Positions 11,701 to 23,600 of a stretch of DNA of 64,000 nt are shown one piece after another (position 1 is the first letter of the stretch; each line of letters begins with the position of its first letter). This stretch comes from Byssochlamys sp. IMV 00236 (lineage: Eukaryota; Ascomycota; Eurotiomycetes; Eurotiales; Thermoascaceae): positions 62,001 to 126,000 of the forward strand of contig MSJH02000816.1 of assembly GCA_001931875.2 (NCBI GenBank), in the 5' to 3' direction. The notes below the pieces were generated by a model that did not search any database, was not told where the DNA came from, and saw only the letters and a list, made by a program, of their open reading frames with translations. A program made the position numbers and the translations under genes.

Positions 11701-11869
11701 TAAACTTAGTTACTAGTCCTTTATTTAGATATAAAGATATTAAAGTTCTCCTAAGGAAATAAGTATATAATATTAAGATTAATACTAATAGCTTCTTAAA
11801 AAAAATAAAGCTAAATAAATAATTTATAATAACTTTTAGCAGATTATTAAATATAAATAATATTATAGC
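8780..11869 (+). pseudogene. Copia A gag and integrase relic
   Basis: Gag occupies about 8780-9700: it aligns with 43300-44136 (E) and with the reverse complement of 39400-40330 (B), all three degraded in the same frame pattern. The integrase follows. Its end region, about 10800-11060, reads through stops as a segment ending in a PFLKYLQVQGY block and then IYKVWIP-like residues, matching the part of fungal copia integrases where the chain reads LRVWGCKAY ... H.GYLVGY. A linker toward the reverse transcriptase follows (11060-11869). Gag would form the virus-like particle and the integrase would insert the cDNA. The gene is cut by gypsy R at 11874 and resumes at 27154. CAA, CAG and TGG codons have become stops throughout. 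Confidence 0.7.
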
Positions 11870-11873
11870 CTAG

Positions 11874-12215
11874 TGTTATAAGATAAGGTGTCGAGACTTA
11901 GTAGTAAGTCTTAGAGTATAAGGAAATAGAGGAAGAGAAGGAGAGCTCTGTTCTTTGGGGCTTAAGGTAAAGCTAAAAGAGAAGCTCTAACAGCAAAGTA
12001 ATATAATAAGTAAAAGCTGCTTTATTATTAAACTAATACTAAATAATAATTAAAAGGGGAACTGCCTATTTTATTCTATATTAACTAATTAATCTCCCTT
12101 GCCTCCTTTCTGTCTTATTAGAAGTATTTAAGTTACCTCTTCTAATAATAATATATGACTTACTGATCTAATTATATCTTTAGAACTTCTTTAACTACTA
12201 TTTCTCCCTATTATA
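11874..12215 (-). repeat. 3' LTR of gypsy R
   Basis: 342 bp, TGTTATAAG on the plus-strand side and CTATTATA on the other. It has the same length as 26808-27149, 44137-44478 and 53749-54090. Confidence 0.9.
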
Positions 12216-13301
12216 TAGCCTCCCCTTTTCTATATATAGACGCCTCTATCTGCTCCTCTTTAATACTATAGTCTATTTAATCCCCTTTTATTTATATTAT
12301 AAATTCCTCCTAAAGTAAGAATATTCTAGTATTTTATATATTTTATATTTAATAATTATTAGACTTATAAGCTATTATCTTTAATTTTGCAAGAAAAGCT
12401 TAATAGATTATTTATCTTAAATAAGAATAAAATATAACTCTACCTATATCTCTGTAGAGTCCTATAAAGCCTACTTAAAAAAGGCCTTTTTAATAATAAT
12501 TACCCTATAAATAAGAAGATTAAACAGCCCTTTTTTTCCTTAGTCTTTATATATCCTGCTAATTTCTTTATAATTAAAGGAGTAAATAGTAATTATTTTA
12601 GAACTTCTCCCCTTTAATATTATTATTCTCTGATTATTAAATATTAATATCTAATTATATTTTAAAGTAATATTACTCCCTTTAAAAGGCTCTCTTATAA
12701 TAGCTCTATTACATAGAGATATAAGGCTCTATTTTTATATACCTCTTAGGATTATAATCTTACTTTTTTTATTTCCTTTTATATATTCTCTTTTATAGTA
12801 AATTTATAAATAATAATTTTTTTTTCTAAAGAGAGCTAGCTAAATAAGGTAATATATTATATCTTATCTAATAATCTTCTATAAAATATTTTAGGATATA
12901 TTCTTTATCCCTATAGTCTTATTATTTATTTTCTCTTTATAATATAATATAATCTCTGTTTTTTGCGCTGGATATTATAAGTTAAATCTCTCTTTATTTT
13001 AGAATATAGAAGAATAGAACTAATTTATAAGTTTTTACTATATAAAGTCTTTATTAAAAATTAATTTAAAAGCTATATATCTTTTCTACAGATATAATTA
13101 AATAAAATATTTAGGCCTTAGGTAAAAGTTTATAATAAGTTTTAAATAAGAGATTAGATATTTTTCTTCTCCTATAAGAAACTCTATAGCTTTTCTAAGT
13201 ATATTATTATTTATTTTATTAGAAAATTTCTTTATTTATCTATTATTATTTTAAAAGTTTATATTAATTAAAGACTTCTCTACTTTTATAATATTAGTAT
13301 C

Positions 13302-13574
13302 TGTTACAAAATAGTAGTTAGGACTGGCAGTTTCCTGTATAACTAAGATTTTGCTCTAAGGAAATCTTTAGGAATAATTTTACTATAGTAAAATCGGGCG
13401 GTTTAAAGAAATTATTTCCTAGGCCTCTATAAAAAATTTATTGCCCTAACTAAGAATATATAGTAATACTTTATATCTACTATATATACTAATACTCTTT
13501 CTCCCTAAATATTATTAGCCTTTTAAGCTATTAGATTAGTCTAAAAATTCTATCTAAACCTATTCTTTTTAACT
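13302..13574 (+). repeat. 5' LTR of copia C
   Basis: Starts TGTTACAAAATAGTAGTTAG and keeps its TG end and GTTTCCTGTATAAC block, so it is less mutated than the 3' copy. Two bases shorter than the 3' copy because of an A-run. Confidence 0.9.
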
Positions 13575-13592
13575 AGTTATAAGCCTAGGTTT
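13575..13592 (+). other. Primer binding site of copia C
   Basis: AGTTATAAGCCTAGGTTT directly follows the 5' LTR. Allowing for RIP it resembles GGTTATGAGCC-type sites used with a fragment of initiator methionine tRNA, as in copia A. Confidence 0.5.
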
Positions 13593-13599
13593 ATAATAA

Positions 13600-14870
13600 C
13601 TTAAGAGAAACAGCTATATAATAAAAACTATTCTATTTTAAATATTTAAATTTAAACTAGTAGTAATAAGCTATTCTTATATAAGAGGATCTGTAATAAG
13701 ACTGCTCTAATATTATATTAGGCACTAAACCTAATAGGAGTCAGATCTTATTAAAGGTTAGAAAATTAACCTACTATTATTATATCCTTAATAAAAGATA
13801 AGGATAATAAAAGAGATAAATTAGTTTTTATTCTCTTAAGGGAGAACTATAAGATATAGTTTTTATATATAAAAAAATGGCTCCTTAGTAAGGATTGCTA
13901 AGACGCTATTAAATTATTTAAAAAAGAAAAAAAAAGCCGGGATAAGAAAATATTTAGAAAGATTAATGCAATTATATAATATTAGATTATTAAATATCTC
14001 TTAGATAATAACCGGGAGAACTTTATAAATTTATCTAGCGCAGAGAATCTATAAAAGGGACTATAAATAAAATATAAATAATTCTTCCCTATCTAAAAAT
14101 ATCAGCTTATCTAATAATATATATAATTTTAGATAACCCCCAGACAGATAATTTTAGATATTTAGGGATAACTGGACCTAATAGGGAAGAAAATTAAAGC
14201 ATATAATAAGGATATATTTTCTTTAACTGAACCTAAAGCTAAGATTTAATAATTATTCTTAGCCTTATCTAAAGAATATACTACTACCAGAATAGTAATT
14301 AATATATAAATAAGCCTAGATATAAATAAAATCCTAAGTATTTTAGAGAAGGTAAAAGCCTAATTTTAAATAAAACTAATTATTGCATTTTTTACTAAAA
14401 ATAAATAAACCCTAATTAAATGTTATATTTATAAGAAAGATTACTATATTAAAGACTGCCTATTCTTATCTATTATTTAGAAAAGTATAAGAAATAGCTA
14501 AAAATAAAGAAAGAAGTCTTTTAAATAAATATCTAACAGTCTTATTATCTAGGATAAAAAAATAATAGACTTAATTATTAAACTCTATAAAGAGGTTTAA
14601 TTCTTAAAGAATAAGAGATTAAAAAATAAAAAAAAAATATAGGGTATATAAGGCGGAAAAAACCTTAAACTCTGGGAAAAGCTAATCTTAACTAAAATCC
14701 TTAACTTTAGTTACTTTTAATAACTAAGTCTTATATAAGATTGCCTATCTTTTAAAAGATATTATTAGTAAGAATCTATCCTAATAGTATATAAATAGCA
14801 ATATTAGTTTATATATAATTAATAAGAACTATTACTTTAGAAGATTATTAATTTAAATTTAATAGAGATA
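13600..14870 (+). pseudogene. Copia C gag and protease region relic
   Basis: The clearest landmark is a zinc-knuckle remnant at about 14,420-14,460. It reads Cys-Tyr-Ile-Tyr-Lys-Lys-Asp-Tyr-Tyr-Ile-Lys-Asp-Cys, where the second Cys and the His have become Tyr (TGT to TAT and CAT or CAC to TAT or TAC, both RIP changes). This fits CX2CX4HX4C, the nucleic-acid-binding motif at the end of copia gag. The upstream part is helical and charged, as gag usually is. The protease should lie in 14,600-14,870 but no DSG motif can be marked with confidence. Stops are frequent. Confidence 0.6.
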
Positions 14871-15379
14871 TATTTATATAGGTGAAGAGATCTTATATTT
14901 AGAATATATAAGAATAACTATTTTAAAAGATAAAAATAAGAAAGGGTTAAACCTAGAAAATATATTACTTATACTAAACCTTAAGATAAATCTCTTATTA
15001 ATTAAGATATTCTGTTAATAGTTAAATATGCGCAGGTATTTTAATAAAAGAATAATATCTATATTAAATAAATTAAATAAGGTTATAATTTAAGATGCTA
15101 TTAAATATAGAGTCTATATTATTAAAAGGGTTTTCTTAGATTAAATGCTAAAGTTATAATATATGCCTATTATATTACTATCTATTAAAAATACCTTTAA
15201 TGCTATAATTATAAATTAAGAGGAAGAATTCTTTTAAAATAAAATTACTCCCTTATTTTATTAAAATAAAATTAAGGAGGAGTATTAACTATAATATAAG
15301 AGAATTAGCTATCTTAGATTTAAAAAGGTTAAAAACTTATATAACTTAACTATACTAAAGAAACCTATTAAAATAGTAA

Positions 15380-16200
15380 TAGATTACTAGTATATAATAT
15401 ATATTATAGCTAATATTAGAAATAAGAAAAGGACTATTAATATATAAAAGGCTAGTATTCTTAAACTTATTTATATAGATATATATAGTTAAATGCCAAA
15501 ATCTAAGAATAGATATATTTATTTCTTAATAGTTATAAATAATTTCTTAAAAAAAATATAGGTATTTTTAATAAAAGCTAAATCTAACACTGCCCCTATC
15601 TTAAATAAATAGAAAAAGAAGGTTAAGATAGCAATAGGTCTCCAAATTCTTAGTATATAATTAAATAATATACTAAAACTTAAGAATCTTTTTAAGATTT
15701 AGAGGAAACAGTTTGGCACTTACTATAAACTAATAGTTCTATATATATTAATATAGAATAAAGCTATAGAATAGGTATATTAGACTATTAAAAAAGGAAT
15801 AAAAGCTATATTTAAAGATTTAAATCTTCTAGTTAAATTATAGGTAGAGATAGCTTAAATTAATATATATATTAGAAATAGAGTATTAAACAGATTAATA
15901 GTTAATAGGGTTTAAATATTTTTAAAAGAAGCCTTTATTAAAACTAAGCTATTAATTAACTATCTAAAAGTATAGGGATATTAGATAGTATTATATATAA
16001 ATCTAAAATCTCTATTATAAAATATATAGAGGGATAAATTAATAAATTAAGGCAGGATCTATATTTTTATAGGATATATTAAGAGAATAGATAAATAATA
16101 GAAAGTTTAGGCTTTAGATATAAAAAAGATTATTAAGACCTATTAAGCTAAGTTCTTTGAAGATAAATTAAAAGGAGACTTAAATCTTAAGATTCCCTAA
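15380..16200 (+). pseudogene. Copia C integrase relic
   Basis: Reading through stops gives the core of a copia integrase. A block like LIYIDIY.QMPKS.NRYIYFL (first catalytic aspartate, about 15,465-15,530) is followed by one corresponding to RSDNA.E (about 15,640-15,670, second aspartate) and the stretch around 15,720-15,800 that leads to the catalytic glutamate. The region ends with a block like GYIKRIDKQ, the GY-box part of copia integrases. It would join the cDNA ends to the target DNA. It is inactive through many RIP stops. Confidence 0.7.
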
Positions 16201-16599
16201 AGATTATCGCCGAATATAGTATTAATAAAAAATTTAAGGAGTTAACTGGCAATTTAACTTATTATCTTAGGTATATATATATTCTTAAGTAAAAAAAAGA
16301 ATAATATTAATAATTAGGAGAAGAGCTATAAAAAAATTTTAGTTTTTCCTTAAAAAGAAAAAGAAGTTTTTTATTAAAAAAAAATTAAAATATCTTATTA
16401 TAATAAAATTATAGAATAAAAAAAGATATTTAACTATTCTTACTCTAATAATCTAAATAATTATAAGGACTTATAGATAAATTCCCTATTCCTGCTAAGT
16501 AAATAAGTTATATCTTATATAAAGATCCCTTATATAGTAAAATATAAGAGAAAAAAAGTTAAATTATTAGATAATAAATAAAACGCTAAGAAGTTATAT

Positions 16600-18330
16600 T
16601 AAATAATGCTTATATTAAATTTTTTATCTCTGGGTATTACTGCAGACTAGGAGAAGTATATAGAATAAATATTAAATGCTATAATAGTAGTATATATAGT
16701 AAAGGAGTATATTCTAATCTTAAACTTATATTATATTATAATTAATAACCCTATTTAAGATAAATTATAGTAGAGTATATTTAAAGCTAAAATAGATATG
16801 CTTTAAGCAAATAAAACTTTTAAAGTAGTTATATTATTATTAAGAGCTAATATTATAATTAGCTGTTAGATATTAGCTATAAAGTATAACTTAGATAGTT
16901 CCTTTTAAAAGCTTAAAATATATCTTATTACTTAAGGGTTTACTTAAAAATATAATATTAATTTTAAGTATACCTTTACTCCTATCTTGCAATATAATAT
17001 ATTATAAGTATTCTTAGCTATTATTATAATAGAGAATTATAAGTGCTATACTATAAATATTAATAATATCTTTATAGAATTAATATTAAAGGAGAAGATT
17101 TATATAATACTTTTACTAAAAATAGATATATTACTAGAAATAGTATTAAAAGTTTTTTAATCTTTATATAGTCTAAAGCAGGCTATAAGAGATTAGAATT
17201 AAACCTATATAGAAATATTCTAAAAAATGGGTTTTATATAAACTAATATTAATCTATGCTTATTATAGTATTTAGAGAAAGAAATCTTACTCCTAATATA
17301 TATTAATAATATCTTAATTAGTATAAAATAAATAGAGAATATCTACTAATTTAAATAAGAGTTTAAATTAGTATATAAAATAAAGGACCTAAGAAAAGTA
17401 AAGAAGATCCTTAATATTTAAGTTACCTAGAATAGGAAGAACTAAATATTAATAATAGACTAATCTTACTATACTAAAAAACTCTTATTATAATATAGAA
17501 TAAGTAAAAAGAAGATATACCTAGTTAATATCCTATTAAATAGATATAACTTTTTAAAATTATCTAGCCTTTAAGATAAAAGAATAGACTAGAGAGAGTA
17601 TTAGAAGATTATTAATAGCTTAATCTATTTAATAATTTTAATAAAACTAGATATTATATTTATAATAAGTAGATTAAGTTAATATTTATCAGATCTATCT
17701 AAAAGGTATTTTAAAGTATTAAAGTCTTTTATAAGATACTTATAATTAACTATATATCTTAGTCTTAAGTTTAATATAAACTAAGACCAGCAATTTATTA
17801 GGTATTTAAATTTAGATTATATAATAGATAAGACTAATTAGATATTAATCTTAAGGAATATTTTTATTTTAGCTAGCAGCTTAATAAACTAGTTAAGTAA
17901 GAAGTAAAAGTTTATTGTAATTTTAACTATAAAAGCTAAATATATAGCTATATACTAAGCGGTAAAATAGTCCTAATAATTGGCTCTTCTTTTAAAAGAT
18001 ATAGGATATAGATACTATATTAATCTAAATAAATTTAAGCTAATAATAAGGGAAGAATAAGCTTTTATTATTAGTTCTTTAGTTAAGGTCTATAAGGATA
18101 ACTAAGTATTATTATTACTAATTAGAGATGCCTATATTTATAAGAGGTTAAAGCATATTAATATTGTGTATTATTATATATGCGACCTATATTAAAGAAA
18201 TAAGATTAATATTAAGTTTATTAAAATGCGGGATATAATAGCGGATAGTTTTATTAAACTACTATTAAAAATAAACTTTTTAAGATTTCTAGATTAACTA
18301 GGATTAACTAACCTAATAAGTCTAGACTAA
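16600..18330 (+). pseudogene. Copia C reverse transcriptase and RNase H relic
   Basis: Between 16,600 and 17,600 the reverse transcriptase can be followed almost continuously through stops, including a SLYSLKQA block near 17,160 and the catalytic box near 17,299-17,318 (TATATTAATAATATCTTA, from YVDDIL). RNase H follows, with a KQKFI..LTIKAKYIA block near 17,905-17,955. The pol ends at about 18,240-18,270 with ADSFIKLL, the ADSFTKPL end motif of copia polyproteins. It would copy the element RNA into DNA. Frame and order are well kept, so mutation is almost entirely by base substitution. Confidence 0.8.
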
Positions 18331-18337
18331 GAAGAAG

Positions 18338-18612
18338 TATTATAAAATAGCAGTTAGGACTAACAGTTTCCTATATAATTAAGATTTTGCTTTAAGGAAA
18401 TCTTTAAGAATAATTTTATTATAGTAAAATTAGGCGGCTTAGAGAAATTATTTTTTAAGCCTTTATAAAAAAAATCTATTGCCCTAACTAAGAATATATA
18501 ATAATACTTTATATCTACTGCATGCGCTAATACTCTTTTTCCCTAAGTATTATTAGCCTTTTAAGCCATTAGATTAGTCTAGGAATTCTATCTGAACCTA
18601 TTCTTTTTAACT
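18338..18612 (+). repeat. 3' LTR of copia C
   Basis: Starts TATTATAAAATAGCAGTTAG. The RIP change TG to TA is seen at its end, but it retains a TGCATGCGC stretch that the 5' copy has lost. Confidence 0.9.
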
Positions 18613-20649
18613 GTATCTTTTTTTATTCTAATAGGGCTAGGTAAGGTATAATTAGAACTTCTCTCCTCTTTTATTTCTATAGGCTAAAAGGCTAAAGGCG
18701 CTTATTTAAATTTAGCATTATTAGAAGTATAATATAGCTACTCTTCTAATAATATCCTTAATAAATAATATATGCTTTTAAATAGGGTCTTTAACTGCTT
18801 TCTTATTACCCCTAGTATTATTTTATTTACTATCTTTAAGACCTTTTAAGTATTTCTAATTAGCACCTCTTTTTTTACTCCTATTATGCCCGCTAAAAGA
18901 TATATATAGCTATTGCAGATCTTTTAAAGCCTTTTTAATATTAACTAGTATAATATCTCCTCTACTTCCTTTTTTAATATTAATTAGCTACTAATTTAAC
19001 TCTATTCTAATAATTTTTCTTTATTACTATAGTTATAGTCCTTAAAAAATAAATCTAGATAATAGTTATACTAGAACTACCTCTAATATTTATTATATAT
19101 TACTAGGTTATAGAGATTTTTATTACTTTTAGTAAGTATTTTTAGTCTTTTTTTAATAACTTTTCTTCTATTGTATATATATTTAATATTGCCTAAATCT
19201 TATTAATATATTTATAATAAAATTTATTAATTTTAATTCCTCTTTATTAAAGGTTACTTATAACTCCTTTATTATTTTAACTAAAGAAAGCTCTTTTAAA
19301 TAATTCTATTATCTCGGTCCTATAATTTATAACCCTCCTTAGCCTGCTTTTCTTTTCTTTATATTTTAATTTTTTTCTTATCTTTAGGCTTTTTAGGGCT
19401 CTTTATTCTTTTTTTACCCTTTTTTTTTTTACCTTACTGCCTTCTTTATTATTAATAGTAAGATTAATTAATAAACTCTCTCTTAAGTCTTTAATTATTC
19501 TCTTTATTTTATATTTTAGAATCTCTTTTAAAAAAAAGTCCTTCCTAATTTATATACTAATTAATTAAAGCTCTGCTTTTATTATTTTAAATAAAAACTA
19601 TCTGCTCCTATCTATTATTTTTTTAATAAATCTTTTATTCTTTTAATATCTATTAGTAATAGGCTTTTATCCGGCTATATATTAGGCTTTTTAATATTTA
19701 ATAATTTATTTACTTAAGCTTATATTAAGTAAATAGCTATTATTCTCTACTTCTTAATTTATTTTATAATTTCCCTTAATATTATTAAGGTTTAATAAGA
19801 TCTCCTGGCTAATATTATTAATTAGCTAATTATTTACTCTTTTTATACCTCTATTGCGAGTAAATAGCCTTTATTTATATAATTTTTATTCTTTCTAGCT
19901 CTTTTTACTAATTCTTTTAGTTCTTTAATTACTTTTTTTTATTTTTATTTTTTTAGAAGCTTTTATTATAATAAAAATTTATAATAATCTGTTATAGCCT
20001 TATCTTATTTAATCTAAAACTTTATAATAATAGCTATTATTTTTATTATAAACCTAACTTTCTCTAGTCTATTTTTTATTGTAATAATTGCCTTCTTTAT
20101 AAAATTATAGATCTTACTTATAGTTATATAAGTATTTATATTAAACTTTAGCAACTGTTTTTATAGGATAATATTTTAAATTTAGAGGATATTTTTTTTT
20201 ATTTTAGTTTAGTATAAATATGCAGTAATTTTAGTTTTAGCAGTATTTAGTTTAGAAAGAGGTATAGAATAATTAGATTTAAGTTTTTAAATAATATTTA
20301 TAAGTGATAAAATAAGGTTTTTAATATAAAGTAAGATTTCTTTATTATTGTTTTATATTCTTTATTTAATATCTTCCTTTTTTAGTAATTAAAAGAGTCT
20401 GGCCTTATTTTTCTAATAATATATATATGTTCTTCTATTTTATTTATCTTTAAGTCCCTTCCCTTTTAAAAAAAATTCAGATGCCCTTATTTTTTATTTA
20501 TTATTTTCTTTTATCTTAAGCTAAACTCTTATCTAATATTAAGCTTATTTTATTTATTAGCCTTCTGCTTTCCCTCTTTCTAAGCTAATATTTTTAAAAG
20601 GAGGGTGCTAAAATTATAATTATATATATTAATTTAAATAATATTTAAT

Positions 20650-23600
20650 CTGTATTATCTTCACTATTATTTATTTGCTAATTTTTTTACTTAGGTTCTA
20701 TATTATTATTTACTGCTAGTATATCTTCTTAGTTATCTTATAAATAATAGCCTTTTAAGCAATTTTTATAGATTAGATCTTAAAAAGCTATATTATCTAA
20801 TTCTTTAAGCTTATAAGAACCTTTTTAAAGGACTTTCTTAATTTAGTATAGTCTAAGCTAGCGATATACTAGTTTAGCAGAGTAAGATATCTTAAGCTTT
20901 ATATTATAGAATAGAATGAGTTATCCTTTAATTAGTTATTTCTTATAAAATTGCTTTTTATTATTAAAGATTTCTTTATTAGTTTCTTTTATACGCTAGA
21001 TATAAAGCTGTGTTTTTTTTATATTTTAATCTTTAAGCTCTATTTACCTTATATAGAGAAGTAAAAGGTCTTCTATAGTTTTAATTTTATCTTATATTAA
21101 TATCTTTTAGATAAGTATTTCTAGTTTAATTGGCAGTATTATATTATACCCTATAATTGCTTTAAATGGTATTAAATTAATAGAGGTCTTAACTATATTC
21201 CTATTTGCCCAGATTACTACTAGTAAGTAATTTATTTAATTTATTCTTATTCTTTTTATAAGTTTCTTAATGTTATATATAAAGGATTTAAATATATATG
21301 ATTTTAACTGCTCTATTTGCTTATAGGTTATATAGTAAGACTTTAATATAGTTAATTTTATACTTTTATATTAATATATTAATTATAGCTTTATTCTCTA
21401 GTCTTTTATTATTAATAAGAGTCTCTATTACTCTTTAATAATAAATCTAATCTTCTTATAGGAATTTAGTAATAGCTCCTAAAATAGGGCTATTAAGGGC
21501 TTTATATTTAACTTAGCTAAAATTATCTTAAAGTATAGTAATATAAGTCTTTTTTTTACTGGGCAATATAATCTTATAAATATTTAGATATAGCTTTAAT
21601 CTCTCTAGTAGAATAAATATTAACTATAAAGCTTTTTCTATATATTCTTTATTAGCTTTCTAGTATTTATTATATGTCTTTATCTATTTGGTAATATACT
21701 TATATAGGCCTTTTTATTAATATTAATTAGCTACTTTCCTATATATTGCTTTATATTTCTAATATTTATATTCTTTATAAAGGGTAATAAAGATCTCTTT
21801 TTACTTTTTTTTATTATTAATAATTGTTTAATAAGGCTAATTTTACTATACTCTCTAGAAAAGAATATTATCTTATACTATATATTTTATAGCCTCCTTC
21901 TTAAATTTAGTATATTATCCCTAGTCTATATTATCTAGTTTTATTATAGTTTATAACTATTCTATAATTAATAAAGATTTTTCTAACTAATATAATATAG
22001 GTATTAACTAAGAGATATTATTTAATTCTACTTCTTATATATTAGTATAATAGATTATATAAAATTATAGGTCTAGGAATTCTTCTATATTATTATCTTC
22101 TGCCTCTTTTAGATTTTATTTTATTACCAGCTTTTAAGATAACCTATTTATAACTAAATTCTTTTTCCCTAATATATAGATAATATTAAAGTTAAATAGC
22201 TAAATTTAAGTAATTTACTAAGTAATTATTAACCTAAGGAGGTTTATAGCTGTCTTATTTAATTATATAACTAGAGTTTTTATATCTACCTCTAATTAAA
22301 AATATATATTATATAGATATGCTTAGAATTTATAAAGCGCCTTTAGTATTACTCTATATTCTAGCTTTTCTCTATTATATTGCCTCTTTGCTTATATTTA
22401 TACTTTACTTTTATATTTAGCTAAATATCTCTTATTAGATTTCTTTTTTTTTAAGCAAGTTATGCCCCTTATCTATTACTATTAGTATTAGTATTAATAA
22501 TAATTATGCCTCCCTCTTTATAATTAATCGGCTTAAGTACTAGTGCTATTATTAAGGCTATTTTTAAGATATTTATTGCTTTTTATTATTTTAGCCTTTA
22601 AAGGAAGTTTTATCCTTTCTTTAGTATTAAGTATATCGGCTCGGCTTTAATAATATATCCTTTAATCTATATTTAGTAATAGGCTATAACCCTTAGAAAT
22701 CCTTTTACTTTTTATAAGTTTTAATAAGATAGCTATTTTAAAATTTTAATTATTTTAGTTAGCTTAGGATATCTCCCTTTAGTATTATATATATAATCTA
22801 CTACTTTAATTCTTAGTACTATAAATTATAATTTTTTCTTAATAATTATTAAACTTATAAGTTTAAGACTATATAATACTTTATTAATATTTTAAATATA
22901 TTTAAATATAAATCTTCTAATTCCCGGCAGTATCTTTTTTCTCTTATAATTAGTCTTAAGTCCTTATATTAATATATTATCTAGAAATATATTATAGATA
23001 TTAAGAATATTATCTGCTAATATTTTTATAACTCCTTATATAAACTCCTATATTATATTTATTTATCCTTAGAATAATCTAGCTTAATAAACTAAACTAA
23101 TTTCTAATATATAGAAAGCTATTAAGTCCTATAATTCTTTAGCTAACTTTAATTAATTATATTTAGAGAATAAGTCTATAAATATTAATATTAATATTTT
23201 ACTAAACTCTTCTAAGAACTTATTTGCTAAAGGGGGTAGATTAATATCTTATATTATTATTTAATTAACTTCTATAGCTATATTAATTAGCTAATATTTA
23301 TTACTTTTTTTTTACTAAAAATTATAGATTTTAATAGGGTCCTTAACTATATTTAAGGATCTCTATATTTATCCTTTCTTTTATTATTTCTTATATTATA
23401 TTATAGAATACTTTTAATATTAAGAAGCTTTTTACCTATTATAATTTATAATCTATAATTTAAATAATAATTAGAGGTATAATTTCTAAGTATATTTATC
23501 TAATCTTTTTAAAAATCTAAATAAGGGCTGCTTTTTAAGTAAAAAGCATCTTTATTAATAGTTCTTTCTTTTTTAACTATAAATTATTATCTATAATAAG

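Larger units (their letters stand above)
13302..18612 (+). mobile_element. Copia element C, complete, with GTATC target duplication
   Basis: A 5.3-kb Ty1/copia element unrelated in sequence to A, B, D and E. The 5' LTR is 13302-13574 (273 bp, TGTTACAAAATAG...TTTTAACT) and the 3' LTR is 18338-18612 (275 bp). The flanks GTATC at 13297-13301 and 18613-18617 are identical. Between the LTRs, in order, are a primer binding site, gag with a zinc-knuckle remnant, integrase, reverse transcriptase and RNase H, with the purine run AAGAAGAAG just before the 3' LTR. It is inserted in the tail region of gypsy R and is therefore the youngest of the four nested elements B, A, R and C. Confidence 0.92.
12216..20640 (-). 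pseudogene. Gypsy R post-integrase tail, split by copia C
   Basis: This is the region between the integrase end and the 3' LTR of R (12216-13296 and 18618 to about 20,640 on the minus strand), about 3.1 kb in total. It aligns in reverse complement with 50,700-53,748 of gypsy G1. For example 12,310-12,720 matches 53,280-53,680. In a typical gypsy element the polypurine tract and LTR follow the integrase within a few hundred bases, so this tail is extra. I do not recognise a family in it. The minus-strand reading is rich in lysine, glutamate and glutamine. Confidence 0.5.

Noticed and set aside
12230..13290. Apparent plus-strand protein texture (Phe-, Leu- and Ser-rich) in the tail of gypsy R
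   Set aside because: The same DNA read on the minus strand is colinear with G1, whose plus strand has the coding texture. The plus-strand reading in R is the antisense shadow.
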